This document shows, piece after piece, positions 18,135 to 25,120 of a DNA stretch of 64,000 bases (position 1 is the stretch's first letter; every line of letters starts with the position of its first letter). Both the position numbers and the translations under genes were made by a program. The stretch covers positions 310,001 to 374,000 of the forward strand of contig JBMNEQ010000001.1 of NCBI GenBank assembly GCA_050948865.1, given 5' to 3'. The notes beneath the pieces are model-generated. The model was not told the origin of the DNA. It did not search any database and saw only the letters and a list, made by a program, of their open reading frames with translations. This DNA is from SKGN01 sp050948865. Its GTDB lineage: Bacteria; Bacillota_I; Bacilli_A; RF39; UBA660.

Positions 18135-19118
18135 TCAAAGATATTTACTTTCTTTTAATTTTTCTTCAATCTCTAATTTAGTTAGTAGATTTTGAGATGA
18201 TTTATAAGAAGTAAAGTTAACCCTTTTTAAATTTTTATAATGGGTAGTTAAATCCTTTTTCATAATGGGGGAAATTATTAAATAATAATTATCTTTGAGG
18301 TAAAAACAATTTTTGCTTTCAACTTCAGAAATTAATTCTTCATGTATTTTTTCCCCTGGTCTTATTTCAGAAAAGTTTATTATGGTATTTTCATTTCCGT
18401 AATGTTTTATTAAAGTTTGGGCTAAATCCATAATTTTAAAGGAAGGCATTTTGGTAATTATAATTTCACCACCACGACCTAATTCTAAAACTTTTAGAAG
18501 AGTTTTTATCGCTTCATCTAAAGTTATAAAAAAACGAGTCATTTCTTGATCAGTTATAGTAATGTTTTCTTTATTTTTTAATTGATTAATAAATAAAGGA
18601 ATAACACTACCACTTGTTCCTATTACATTACCAGCTCTAAAACAAATAAATTTTGTTTCTGTTTGTTCTTGATTTGCTTTAATGATTAGTTTTTCTCCCA
18701 TGGCTTTAGTTAATCCATAAAAATTACAAGGATTAACGGCTTTATCACTAGAAATATACAAAACTTTTAGAATTTTATTTTTTAAGGCTGCTTCAATGAC
18801 GTTTTTGGTACCAATAACATTTGTTAAAAAAGTTTCCTCTAATTCTTGTTCACAAATAGGAACATGCTTTAAAGCAGCTAGATGAACAAGATAATCAACA
18901 TTTTTAGTAACTTTTATTAATTTGTTTTTATCTTTAACGTCACCAATAATAAATTTTATTTTTTCATTTTTAAAAGTTCTTTGCATTTTTACTTGTAAAC
19001 TTTCATTACGAGAAAAAATACGTATTTCTTTACTGTTTTGATTTAATAAATATTTGACAAGTTTTTGTCCCCAACTTCCTGTTCCACCTGTTATAAAGAT
19101 GGTTTTGTTTTTAAACAT
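18135..19118 (-). CDS. UDP-N-acetylglucosamine 4,6-dehydratase (CapE/FnlA/PseB-like)
   Basis: First gene of the glycan operon. SDR with ITGGTGSWGQKLV at the NAD site. The catalytic region SSDKAVNPCNFYGLTK holds the Asp-Lys and Tyr of inverting 4,6-dehydratases. RFFITLDEAI and RPGEKIHEELI are typical of FnlA/CapE. The product would be a UDP-4-keto-6-deoxy-HexNAc, feeding FucNAc-, QuiNAc- or RhaNAc-type sugars through the RmlD-like domain of the next gene. Ribosome site CGGAGG. A mother-cell-type -10 lies 22 bases upstream, a hint that the operon is sporulation-controlled (inference). Confidence 0.87.
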   Translation of the reverse strand: MFKNKTIFITGGTGSWGQKLVKYLLNQNSKEIRIFSRNESLQVKMQRTFKNEKIKFIIGDVKDKNKLIKVTKNVDYLVHLAALKHVPICEQELEETFLTNVIGTKNVIEAALKNKILKVLYISSDKAVNPCNFYGLTKAMGEKLIIKANQEQTETKFICFRAGNVIGTSGSVIPLFINQLKNKENITITDQEMTRFFITLDEAIKTLLKVLELGRGGEIIITKMPSFKIMDLAQTLIKHYGNENTIINFSEIRPGEKIHEELISEVESKNCFYLKDNYYLIISPIMKKDLTTHYKNLKRVNFTSYKSSQNLLTKLEIEEKLKESKYL

Positions 19119-19140
19119 ATTTTTTCCTCCGCTTCTAATA

Positions 19141-19149
19141 TAAGATATG
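19141..19149 (-). promoter_or_regulatory. Possible mother-cell sigma -10 element of the glycan operon
   Basis: CATATCTTA on the minus strand fits CATAnnnTA, 22 bases before the dehydratase start. No clear -35 partner was found. Confidence 0.3.
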
Positions 19150-19219
19150 GCGTTTTTTTAAATTGATATGGATTGTAAACTAGAAGTGGGAGTAAGGTTT
19201 AGAAGAAAGTTTTAGACAT

Positions 19220-19255
19220 TAAAAAACCAGTTTGTTTATAAAAACTGGTTTTTTA
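19220..19255 (-). terminator. Terminator of cwlJ
   Basis: On the minus strand AAAAAACCAGTTT pairs with AAACTGGTTTTTT. The stem overlaps the cwlJ stop codon. Confidence 0.8.
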
Positions 19256-19681
19256 ATATAATCTTGGACAAACTCCAGGAGCTGGAACATAAAAGCAATG
19301 ATTTTTATAACGGCCAGAATTACGTTGGTTAAACCAAAGGGCTCGGCAATTTTCATTGAGACCGGGAGCATAAAACCATAAAGCATGAGTGGCCGGATGA
19401 TAAGCGCGTCCTTCTAAAACTTGGCGGGCTAAATTCTTTTCTAAAGTAGTAGCAGAACCAAAAAAAAGAGGACTATTAGTGGAAGAAAATCCACCGGGAG
19501 TTTGAAAAATCATTTCTTGAACAGTTCTTATATTTGGGAAATCTAAACAATTGGCAATGATTCGATTAATTCCAACATTACCAACCATTAGCATTCCTAA
19601 ACTACCTTCTCCAATCGCTTCTGCTCGCATAAGCCTTCCTAATAAATCAACATCCTTTTCTGTATGAGCGACAATTGCCAT
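19253..19681 (-). CDS. cwlJ: CwlJ-like spore cortex-lytic hydrolase
   Basis: Cell wall hydrolase of the Hydrolase_2 (SleB/CwlJ) family, which degrades muramic-lactam cortex peptidoglycan during germination. The single catalytic domain opens with DVDLLGRLMRAEAIGEG (catalytic Glu in RAEA) and continues with GMLMVGNVGINRI and the C-terminal HALWFYAP and NHCFYVP. Without a signal peptide or LysM/PG-binding domain it matches CwlJ rather than SleB. An in-frame GTG at 19690 lies inside the ribosome site AGGTGAT; ATG 19681 (MAIVAHTEKDVDLL) is the start, giving 142 aa. No gerQ-like partner is visible nearby. Confidence 0.9.
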   Translation of the reverse strand: MAIVAHTEKDVDLLGRLMRAEAIGEGSLGMLMVGNVGINRIIANCLDFPNIRTVQEMIFQTPGGFSSTNSPLFFGSATTLEKNLARQVLEGRAYHPATHALWFYAPGLNENCRALWFNQRNSGRYKNHCFYVPAPGVCPRLY

Positions 19682-19696
19682 AAATATCACCTAAAG

Positions 19697-19705
19697 TATT
19701 ATATG
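19697..19705 (-). promoter_or_regulatory. Possible mother-cell sigma -10 element of cwlJ
   Basis: CATATAATA on the minus strand fits CATAnnnTA and differs from the SigE -10 (CATACAnT) by one base. It ends 15 bases before the ATG, the same geometry as in the two cot-like genes. No -35 was identified. Confidence 0.4.
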
Positions 19706-19708
19706 CAA

Positions 19709-20176
19709 CTATTCCTTTTTTTTGATAGATAGACGTCGATAACTATTTAAAGTATTTTCATCAATGTTATAAAGAGGACAACCAACTTCCTCTAAATGAT
19801 TGTGGATATTTTGTAATTCCTTTTTCCATTTTTCAAATTCGACAACTTTATAATACTTTTGATAAACATTTTTATTTTCTTTTTTTTCTTTTTCGTTTAA
19901 ATAAATAATTTGTTCATTAAAATAAACATTGAGACGATCTTTTTCATTTAATTTAAAACTAAGCCAATTGTTAGTAGGTTTAAAAAATAATGTAGAATCT
20001 TTTTTATTAACAAATAACATTCTTTTATTATCATATTGTTTCCATCCATTTTTATTTAAATATTTAATAATATATGATGAACAAGTAGGTTTACCAAAGA
20101 TTTTAAAAATCCCTAAAATAATAATAAAAATAGTTAATAAAATAAGAAATAATTTTTTGTTTTTTTTGCTAATCAT
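19709..20176 (-). CDS. Small membrane-anchored protein of unknown function
   Basis: 155 aa with one N-terminal membrane segment (about residues 9-27) and a Lys/Glu/Tyr-rich hydrophilic remainder with two cysteines (C32 and C135). I do not recognise the family. Upstream is a sigma-A-like TATACT -10, unlike the spore genes around it, so it may be expressed in growing cells. It precedes cwlJ by 27 bases and read-through into cwlJ is possible. Confidence 0.6.
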   Translation of the reverse strand: MISKKNKKLFLILLTIFIIILGIFKIFGKPTCSSYIIKYLNKNGWKQYDNKRMLFVNKKDSTLFFKPTNNWLSFKLNEKDRLNVYFNEQIIYLNEKEKKENKNVYQKYYKVVEFEKWKKELQNIHNHLEEVGCPLYNIDENTLNSYRRLSIKKKE

Positions 20177-20249
20177 AATGAATCCAACCTTTTAGTGCTA
20201 GTATATCATAAATTATAAAAAAGTTTGTGATACAATAGGAATATATAAT

Positions 20250-20279
20250 TAAAAAGAGAAAATATAATTTTCTCTTTAA
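20250..20279 (-). terminator. Terminator after the yjcZ-like genes
   Basis: On the minus strand AAAGAGAAAAT pairs with ATTTTCTCTTT, followed by TTAATT. Confidence 0.7.
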
Positions 20280-20285
20280 TCTAAA

Positions 20286-20375
20286 TTAAAACATTCTACA
20301 ACCACAAGCAATAATAGCTAAAAGGATGAATAGAACTAAGATAAAAGCAATATTTGAACCACCAAAACCACACAT
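20286..20375 (-). CDS. YjcZ-family sporulation micro-protein (29 aa)
   Basis: A 29-residue protein starting MCGFGGSNIAFILVLFIL and ending in a Cys-rich CGCRMF. This is the pattern of YjcZ-like sporulation proteins: a Gly-rich start and one membrane helix with an I/L core. It has a strong GGGGGGAT ribosome site. It lies 40 bases downstream of a second member, so they form a small operon. The sporulation role is from the family name; function is unknown. Confidence 0.78.
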   Translation of the reverse strand: MCGFGGSNIAFILVLFILLAIIACGCRMF

Positions 20376-20415
20376 AAATTATCCCCCCTTTCCTAAGAAT
20401 TATTCATAAGAGTTA

Positions 20416-20526
20416 TTAGCATCTTGGTAGACAAGAAGGTTGACATAATGAACAGACTATTATTATTAATAAAATAAAGAGGACTAATATTATGGAAAAA
20501 TTTGATTCATATCCAAAACCCATCAT
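20416..20526 (-). CDS. YjcZ-like sporulation micro-protein (36 aa)
   Basis: A 36-residue paralogue of the next gene: MMGFGYESNFSIILVLFILL, then a Cys-containing tail CSLCQPSCLPRC. Two ATGs occur in tandem at 20526 and 20523; either could be used. The ribosome site is AAAGGAGGAG. It is likely a single-helix membrane peptide of the forespore or coat, by family. The four-cysteine tail differs from the shorter tail of its partner. Confidence 0.72.
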   Translation of the reverse strand: MMGFGYESNFSIILVLFILLIIIVCSLCQPSCLPRC

Positions 20527-20644
20527 AAATAATCTCCTCCTTTGGATATTTATATTATAGTGTATTAAAGTTTTCTTTAAATGGTTATAATGGAAACCTA
20601 TTTTTTTTATAAAGTAATAATAACTTTAATGTTAAGAGGTGTAT

Positions 20645-21217
20645 ATGAAAACAATAAATAGTAGTTATAAAGGTGAATTAGTAGTGAATAAATCTAAATT
20701 TATTACTTATTTATTTTATGTGGAAGATGAAAAAAGGTTTATAGATAAATTAAATAAAATAAAAAAGGAATATAAAGAAGCTACTCACTTTTGTTATGCT
20801 TATATAATTGATAATTTAATTCGTTTTAATGATGATAATGAACCAAGTAATACTGCTGGAAAACCAATTTTAACCGTCTTAAATAAAAATAATTTAAATA
20901 AAATAGGCTGTATTGTAGTTAGATACTTTGGTGGTAAAAAGTTAGGTAGTGGAGGCTTAATAAGAGCATATAGTAATAGTGTAAGTGAACTATTAAAGGA
21001 AGTAGAAGTAGTAGATTTAGTTAAATTTAAAGTTTTAATAATTAGTTTTGATTATTCTAAAGAGAAAGAAATAAATTATTTATTAAAAGGGGTGGAGATT
21101 ATTGAAAAACAATTTACTGAAAGAATTTCTTATAAAATTAAAATAAAAGAGTCTCATTTGAAAAAGATAAAAGAACATTTATTATTATTGGGGGAAATAA
21201 AAAATATCACTTTCTAA
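20645..21217 (+). CDS. yigZ: YigZ/IMPACT family protein (UPF0029)
   Basis: The protein begins MKTINSSYKGELVVNKSKFI and carries the diagnostic ATHFCYAYIIDN, FNDDNEPSNTAGKPIL and IVVRYFGGKKLGSGGLIRAYS of the UPF0029 N-terminal domain, with a ferredoxin-like C-terminal domain. Members are thought to affect translation or proline metabolism, but no firm bacterial function is known. A GTG at 20639 is in frame. It belongs to the ribosome site AAGAGGTG, so the ATG at 20645 is chosen (190 aa). Confidence 0.92.
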   Translation: MKTINSSYKGELVVNKSKFITYLFYVEDEKRFIDKLNKIKKEYKEATHFCYAYIIDNLIRFNDDNEPSNTAGKPILTVLNKNNLNKIGCIVVRYFGGKKLGSGGLIRAYSNSVSELLKEVEVVDLVKFKVLIISFDYSKEKEINYLLKGVEIIEKQFTERISYKIKIKESHLKKIKEHLLLLGEIKNITF

Positions 21218-21237
21218 AAAATGATATTTATTTTTTT
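21200..21237. terminator. Bidirectional terminator between yigZ and the deacetylase gene
   Basis: AAATATCA (21202-21209) pairs with TGATATTT (21222-21229), with A and T runs outside. The loop is 12 bases, so it is moderate in strength. Confidence 0.55.
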
Positions 21238-22172
21238 GCCTTTTGATAAACCTTTCCTTTTTCTAATTCTGTTTCGGCTTCTTTAAACAGTTCATTGATA
21301 GTTACAATTTTATAATCTCTTTCTAAAATTTTAGGTATTAATATTTTAGTAGCTTCTACAGTTCGTTCGTGAATATCATGCATAAGAATTATTCGCCCAT
21401 CTTCAAGATTATTAAGAACTTTATTAACGATAGTTTCAGGGGAAACCTTATGCCAATCTTGGGCATCAATAGACCAAAGAATAATGGGATTATTTATTTT
21501 TTCTTTTATAGCGTCTGTAATATCACCATATGGAGGTCTAACAACGTTTGGAGCTTCTCCAGTGATATCTTCAATTGATTGACTTGTTTTATTAATTTGA
21601 TTAATTAATTCTTCTTCATTTAATCTTTTAAAAGAAGAATGATCATAACCATGATTGCCTATTTCATGGCCATCTTGATAGATATTTAAGATAAGTTCTT
21701 GGTTATTTCTAATATTTGTTCCTAAAACAAAAAAGGTAGCGGAAACATTATACTCTTTTAAGATATCTAATATTAAAGGAGTTGTTTTTTTACTTGGTCC
21801 ATCATCAAAGCTTAAAGCAACTGTTTTAAATTTTTCAACATTTTTTTCATCATTAGGATTTTCCTTTTTTTGTTCTTCTATTATTTGTTCTTCAATAATT
21901 TCTTTTTCTATTTGGGGTTCTTCTAAAACCTCTTTTTCTATTTTAGGGGGAACATAATATTCCCTTGAAGGTGAAAAACTAGGTTGAGAAAAAGAGGCTG
22001 TTAAACTTTTATTGCTTGGACTTATTATTCTATTGTTTTGGATTTGATTTAGAATAATAGAAGGGGCAGTGATAATTAATAATCCTAAAGAGATACTTAG
22101 AAAAATCTTTTTTGTTATTTTAAAATTTTTTGCTTTGGTATATTTTTTACTTTTTTTTCTGTCAAATTTCAT
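21228..22172 (-). CDS. Membrane-anchored polysaccharide deacetylase (NodB/PgdA-like)
   Basis: N-terminal basic stretch and one membrane helix (about 22-40), a Pro/Glu-rich linker (about 60-112), then a CE4 NodB domain. Catalytic D123 and metal-ligand D124 lie in LSFDDGPS. Metal-ligand H174 and H178 lie in HEIGNHGYDHSSF. Later motifs are VRPPYG, WSIDAQDW and ILMHDIH. It likely removes N-acetyl groups from cell-wall glycan outside the membrane. A sigma-A-like TATAAT is visible upstream. PdaA-type spore cortex action is possible, but the anchoring and linker look more like PgdA. Confidence 0.9.
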   Translation of the reverse strand: MKFDRKKSKKYTKAKNFKITKKIFLSISLGLLIITAPSIILNQIQNNRIISPSNKSLTASFSQPSFSPSREYYVPPKIEKEVLEEPQIEKEIIEEQIIEEQKKENPNDEKNVEKFKTVALSFDDGPSKKTTPLILDILKEYNVSATFFVLGTNIRNNQELILNIYQDGHEIGNHGYDHSSFKRLNEEELINQINKTSQSIEDITGEAPNVVRPPYGDITDAIKEKINNPIILWSIDAQDWHKVSPETIVNKVLNNLEDGRIILMHDIHERTVEATKILIPKILERDYKIVTINELFKEAETELEKGKVYQKAKK

Positions 22173-22283
22173 ATAGCGATCAACCTCATTTAAAAAATAT
22201 TATAGCACATTTAGGGAAAAGTTGTTAAAAAGTATTATTTTTTTAAAAACTTAACATAATAGTAATATGAAGGTGGTGATTAT

Positions 22284-22460
22284 ATGAAGGAGCATTTTGA
22301 TGAAAAAGAAATAGAAAATGAAAAAGAGGAAGAAATAGAAGATTTTCGTTTATATCCTACTTCTGATGATGATCAAACTAAAATAATAGATGGTAAAAAG
22401 AATATTGCTAGTTTTCGTTTATATAAGAACAAAAGGGAACAAAAGAATAAAGAGGGTTGA
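22284..22460 (+). CDS. Small acidic protein (58 aa), unknown
   Basis: Starts MKEHFDEKEIENEKEEE and contains the motif FRLY twice (DFRLYPTSDD and SFRLYKNKRE). Very charged, no membrane segment or cysteine. The ribosome site AAGGTGGTGAT is strong. It ends with TGA. I do not recognise it. It lies between the deacetylase (opposite strand) and hsp20. Confidence 0.6.
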   Translation: MKEHFDEKEIENEKEEEIEDFRLYPTSDDDQTKIIDGKKNIASFRLYKNKREQKNKEG

Positions 22461-22486
22461 ATCACTTTTTAATATAAAATAGTTTT

Positions 22487-22513
22487 TTAGCACTCTTTAT
22501 AGCAAAGTGCCAA
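22487..22513 (+). promoter_or_regulatory. CIRCE-like operator (HrcA site) upstream of hsp20
   Basis: TTAGCACTC, 9 bases, AAGTGCCAA. The left arm and spacing match CIRCE (TTAGCACTC-N9-GAGTGCTAA) exactly and the right arm has two differences. The symmetry extends outward (AGTTTTTT and AAAAAACT). It lies 8 bases before the -35 box. Confidence 0.8.
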
Positions 22514-22520
22514 AAAACTA

Positions 22521-22548
22521 TTGACAAGTTAAGTATTTTTAGTATAAT
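22521..22548 (+). promoter_or_regulatory. Consensus sigma-A promoter of hsp20
   Basis: TTGACA (22521-22526), 16-base spacer, TATAAT (22543-22548). Both boxes are perfect consensus. Confidence 0.85.
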
Positions 22549-22567
22549 GAAATTAGGAGGGATTTTT

Positions 22568-22975
22568 ATGGATTTAATACCAAAAAACATTTTTTTTAGG
22601 GAAATATTTGATGATTTACTAGATATGCCAACTTTAAAATCAGCGGAAATGATGCGTTCAGATATTTACGAAGAAGGAAATAATTATATTATTGAAGTTG
22701 ATATTCCTGGCTTTCAAAAGGAAAATATTTTTGTCGATTATGAAAAAGGATATTTAAATATTAAAGCGCAAAAAAGTAAAGAAACAAATGATGAAGATAA
22801 AGAGAAAAAATATTTAAGACGAGAAAGATATTATGGAGAATTTAAAAGAAGTTTTTATATAGGTGATATCGATGAATCGCAAATTGAAGCTAATTTTGAA
22901 AATGGTATTTTAAAAGTTTTATTCCCTAAAAAACAAGCAGAAGATAAGAATAAAAAGCTTATTGAAATTAAATAA
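22568..22975 (+). CDS. Hsp20/alpha-crystallin family small heat-shock protein
   Basis: Holdase chaperone. After an N-terminal region with FDDLLDMP, the alpha-crystallin domain begins around MRSDIYEEGNNYIIEVDIPG and ends with ANFENGILKVLFPKK. This is followed by the IxI-type tail IEIK. An ATG at 22547 overlaps the -10 box and is in frame, but TAGGAGGG lies seven bases before ATG 22568, so the protein is 135 aa. The operator and strong promoter indicate HrcA-type heat-shock control. Confidence 0.93.
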   Translation: MDLIPKNIFFREIFDDLLDMPTLKSAEMMRSDIYEEGNNYIIEVDIPGFQKENIFVDYEKGYLNIKAQKSKETNDEDKEKKYLRRERYYGEFKRSFYIGDIDESQIEANFENGILKVLFPKKQAEDKNKKLIEIK

Positions 22976-23001
22976 GAAACATTGAAAAGTGTTTCTTTTT
23001 T
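22974..23001 (+). terminator. Terminator of hsp20
   Basis: AAGAAACA pairs with TGTTTCTT and a T run follows. Confidence 0.75.
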
Positions 23002-23054
23002 AGTTTTAGCACTCTTTTTTTAGTTTCGTATATTATAAATAGGGAGTGTTAAAA

Positions 23055-23630
23055 ATGCTTTTTTATCTTGGTTTAATATTAATGTCTTTAGTTATTAGTT
23101 TAGATGGTTTTTGGATGGGAATAACTTATGGAGTAAGAAATATAACAATTTCTTTTAAATTATTATTTATAGTTATGTTCTGTAATTTTTTAGTTTTCAC
23201 TTTATCAATGTTTTTAAGTAATTGGGTAGGATCATTTTTAAAAATTAGTTATACTAATAAAATTGGAGGTCTAACTTTAATATTACTAGGATTAGGTTGT
23301 TTATATAATGTTTTAAAAATTGAAACAAAATCTTTAAAAAAAGATGTTTCTTTTTTATCTTTTCAGAAAAAAGAAAAAATAATTACTTCTAAAGAATCCT
23401 TTTTTTTAGGTTTTATTTTAGCAATAGATTCTTTTGGGGCCGGTTTTGGGGCTTCGATGTTAGGTTATCCTCTTTATTTAACAGCATTTTTAACTTCTTT
23501 AATAGGAGGCATTTTTATATTACTAGGAATGCAACTTGGTTTACTTATTTTTAAATTAAAAATAATTAAAAATATTTGGTATTTCCCATCGTTTTTATTA
23601 ATAGTATTTGGTTTAATAAAAATGTTTTAA
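23055..23630 (+). CDS. ytaF: YtaF-like sporulation membrane protein
   Basis: Six-helix membrane protein with two similar halves. The first half has LVISLDGFWMGITYGVR and the second has GFILAIDSFGAGFGAS, the repeat that defines YtaF/MntP-like proteins. YtaF is a sporulation membrane protein of unknown transport function; MntP is a manganese exporter. The ribosome site AGGGAGTG is eight bases before ATG 23055; an in-frame GTG at 23046 is part of that site. Upstream are two CIRCE-like half sites. Length is 191 aa. Confidence 0.83.
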   Translation: MLFYLGLILMSLVISLDGFWMGITYGVRNITISFKLLFIVMFCNFLVFTLSMFLSNWVGSFLKISYTNKIGGLTLILLGLGCLYNVLKIETKSLKKDVSFLSFQKKEKIITSKESFFLGFILAIDSFGAGFGASMLGYPLYLTAFLTSLIGGIFILLGMQLGLLIFKLKIIKNIWYFPSFLLIVFGLIKMF

Positions 23631-23649
23631 CATATAATAGAAGAAGTCG

Positions 23650-23678
23650 TTGCTGGTTTTTTATTTTTTTGCTATAAT
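23650..23678 (+). promoter_or_regulatory. Sigma-A promoter of the tRNA-Cys/tRNA-Gly pair
   Basis: TTGCTG (23650-23655), 17-base spacer, TATAAT (23673-23678), 11 bases before the first tRNA. Confidence 0.7.
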
Positions 23679-23689
23679 GTAATTGTTAT

Positions 23690-23763
23690 GGGGCTATAGC
23701 CAAGCGGTAAGGCAAGGGACTGCAAATCCCTGAGCGTCGGTTCAAATCCGATTGGCCCCTCCA
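23690..23763 (+). tRNA. tRNA-Cys (GCA anticodon)
   Basis: Acceptor GGGGCTA/TGGCCCC, anticodon stem AGGGA/TCCCT around CTGCAAA, T arm GGTTCAAATCC, encoded CCA. Confidence 0.95.
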
Positions 23764-23769
23764 TAAAAT

Positions 23770-23844
23770 GCAGGTGTAGTATAATGGTTATTATGCAACC
23801 TTGCCAAGGTTGAGATACGGGTTCGATTCCCGTCATCTGCTCCA
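23770..23844 (+). tRNA. tRNA-Gly (GCC anticodon)
   Basis: Acceptor GCAGGTG/CATCTGC, anticodon stem CAACC/GGTTG around TTGCCAA, T arm GGGTTCGATTCCC, encoded CCA. It lies six bases after tRNA-Cys. Confidence 0.95.
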
Positions 23845-23854
23845 AGATAAAAAT

Positions 23855-23886
23855 ATCCCTTATTTTATAAGGGATTTTATTTTTTA
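23855..23886 (+). terminator. Terminator of the tRNA pair
   Basis: ATCCCTTA pairs with TAAGGGAT, then TTTATTTTTT. Confidence 0.85.
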
Positions 23887-23946
23887 AAACTATTAGATAC
23901 TATAAATAATGTTATATAATAATAATTAGGAGGCTTTATTAATAAA

Positions 23947-24873
23947 ATGAAAAATATAAAGAAATTATTGAACTTTAATATTAAAGAAAAGATTAATTTA
24001 ATAGAGGAAATATTTATTTTGTATTATGGGGAGGAATATAGAAGTTATATAACAGAATCATTAAAAAAATTAATTTTTATTCCTTATATTAATTCAAAAA
24101 AATTTGATCTTTATTATCAAAAACGAGAGCTTCTTAAAAATGAAAATTTAAAAAAAAGATTAGAAGGATATAGTATAAAAAAGAAGTTTATAAAAATGAT
24201 TAATAAAAAACAAATAGGATTTAATGAAAATGTCTTAAAAAATAATAATGTGGGGATGATACCTAATATTGCAAACAATGAACTAATTACTACTATATAT
24301 TTTCCTATTTTGGGGATTAAAAAAGAAAGATTAGATCTAGTTTTAATTCATGAAGTATTACATGTTATTGAAGAACATATTATTGAAAATAGTGAAAGTA
24401 ATGTTATATTAGGTGGTGGTTTTGAAAAATGGGTGTTAAAAGGTAAAGATGAAAATAATCGAGAATTTGAGTTTTTTAATGAATTGATTCATCATGAAAT
24501 TTCTAAAGAAATTACTGATTTAATGCATAGTAAAAATTTATATTTATTTTTAGAGAAAAAGGATAGTAAAGAAAAGTGTTGTGAAGATTGTTCTTTAGTT
24601 ATAAAGGAGTTTTATTATTCTTTTAAAGAGCCTCTAATAAGGTCTAAATTGGTGGGGGATATTGATAAGTTTGAAGGGATTGTTGGTAAAAAGGAATTAG
24701 GATGTTTGGCTAAATGGTGTGTTGAATTTTATAATGAATATCAAACTCCTAAAGAACGAAAAGAGTTAGAAAGATTAAAAAACAAAAAATATTTAAATAA
24801 GATTGAAGAAGGATTAAATATTGTTAATGAAATGAAAAGAAAACAAAATATTATTAAGAAGATGATATATTAA
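23947..24873 (+). CDS. Putative zinc metallopeptidase-like protein, unknown family
   Basis: 308 aa, no signal peptide or membrane helix. The recognisable feature is HEVLHVIEEH: H135-E136-H139 form an HExxH motif, with H144 five residues on. A possible third ligand is E179 in FFNELIHHEI, as in gluzincins. A Cys pair with a further Cys (KCCEDC) lies near residue 215. The C-terminus is a Lys/Glu-rich helical stretch. The AGGAGG site is 13 bases before the ATG, longer than usual; an in-frame ATT at 23938 would have better spacing. Function cannot be assigned; protease activity is inferred from the motif alone. Confidence 0.65.
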   Translation: MKNIKKLLNFNIKEKINLIEEIFILYYGEEYRSYITESLKKLIFIPYINSKKFDLYYQKRELLKNENLKKRLEGYSIKKKFIKMINKKQIGFNENVLKNNNVGMIPNIANNELITTIYFPILGIKKERLDLVLIHEVLHVIEEHIIENSESNVILGGGFEKWVLKGKDENNREFEFFNELIHHEISKEITDLMHSKNLYLFLEKKDSKEKCCEDCSLVIKEFYYSFKEPLIRSKLVGDIDKFEGIVGKKELGCLAKWCVEFYNEYQTPKERKELERLKNKKYLNKIEEGLNIVNEMKRKQNIIKKMIY

Positions 24874-24884
24874 ATTTAATGTTA

Positions 24885-24906
24885 TCCCTTATTTTAAAAG
24901 GTTTTT
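24885..24906 (+). terminator. Weak terminator after the metallopeptidase-like gene
   Basis: CCTT and AAGG bracket an AT-rich loop followed by TTTTTT. The stem is short. Confidence 0.4.
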
Positions 24907-24922
24907 TAAGGGGGATATAATT

Positions 24923-25021
24923 ATTAAGGTTGTAAATGAGATTTATTTTGGAGCTAAAAAGGACTAACTATGAGTAAACCAAGTGAAATTTGAAAGAAAG
25001 GAAGAAATCGCAACCTTTAAT
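24923..25021 (+). ncRNA. Possible structured RNA leader upstream of tex
   Basis: ATTAAGGTTG (24923-24932) pairs with CAACCTTTAAT (25011-25021, one bulge) and encloses about 78 bases. These include TTGG/CCAA and purine-rich stretches. The enclosed sequence is markedly less AT-rich than the surroundings. No known riboswitch signature was recognised. It lies 100 bases before tex with no reading frame. Confidence 0.3.
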
Positions 25022-25120
25022 CTTTTATTTTATGAATTTTTAGATTATAACAATAGTAATTTATTTTTCTTTATGTTAAGATTTTCATTATGATAACTTT
25101 ATTATTAGTAAGGAGAAAAC

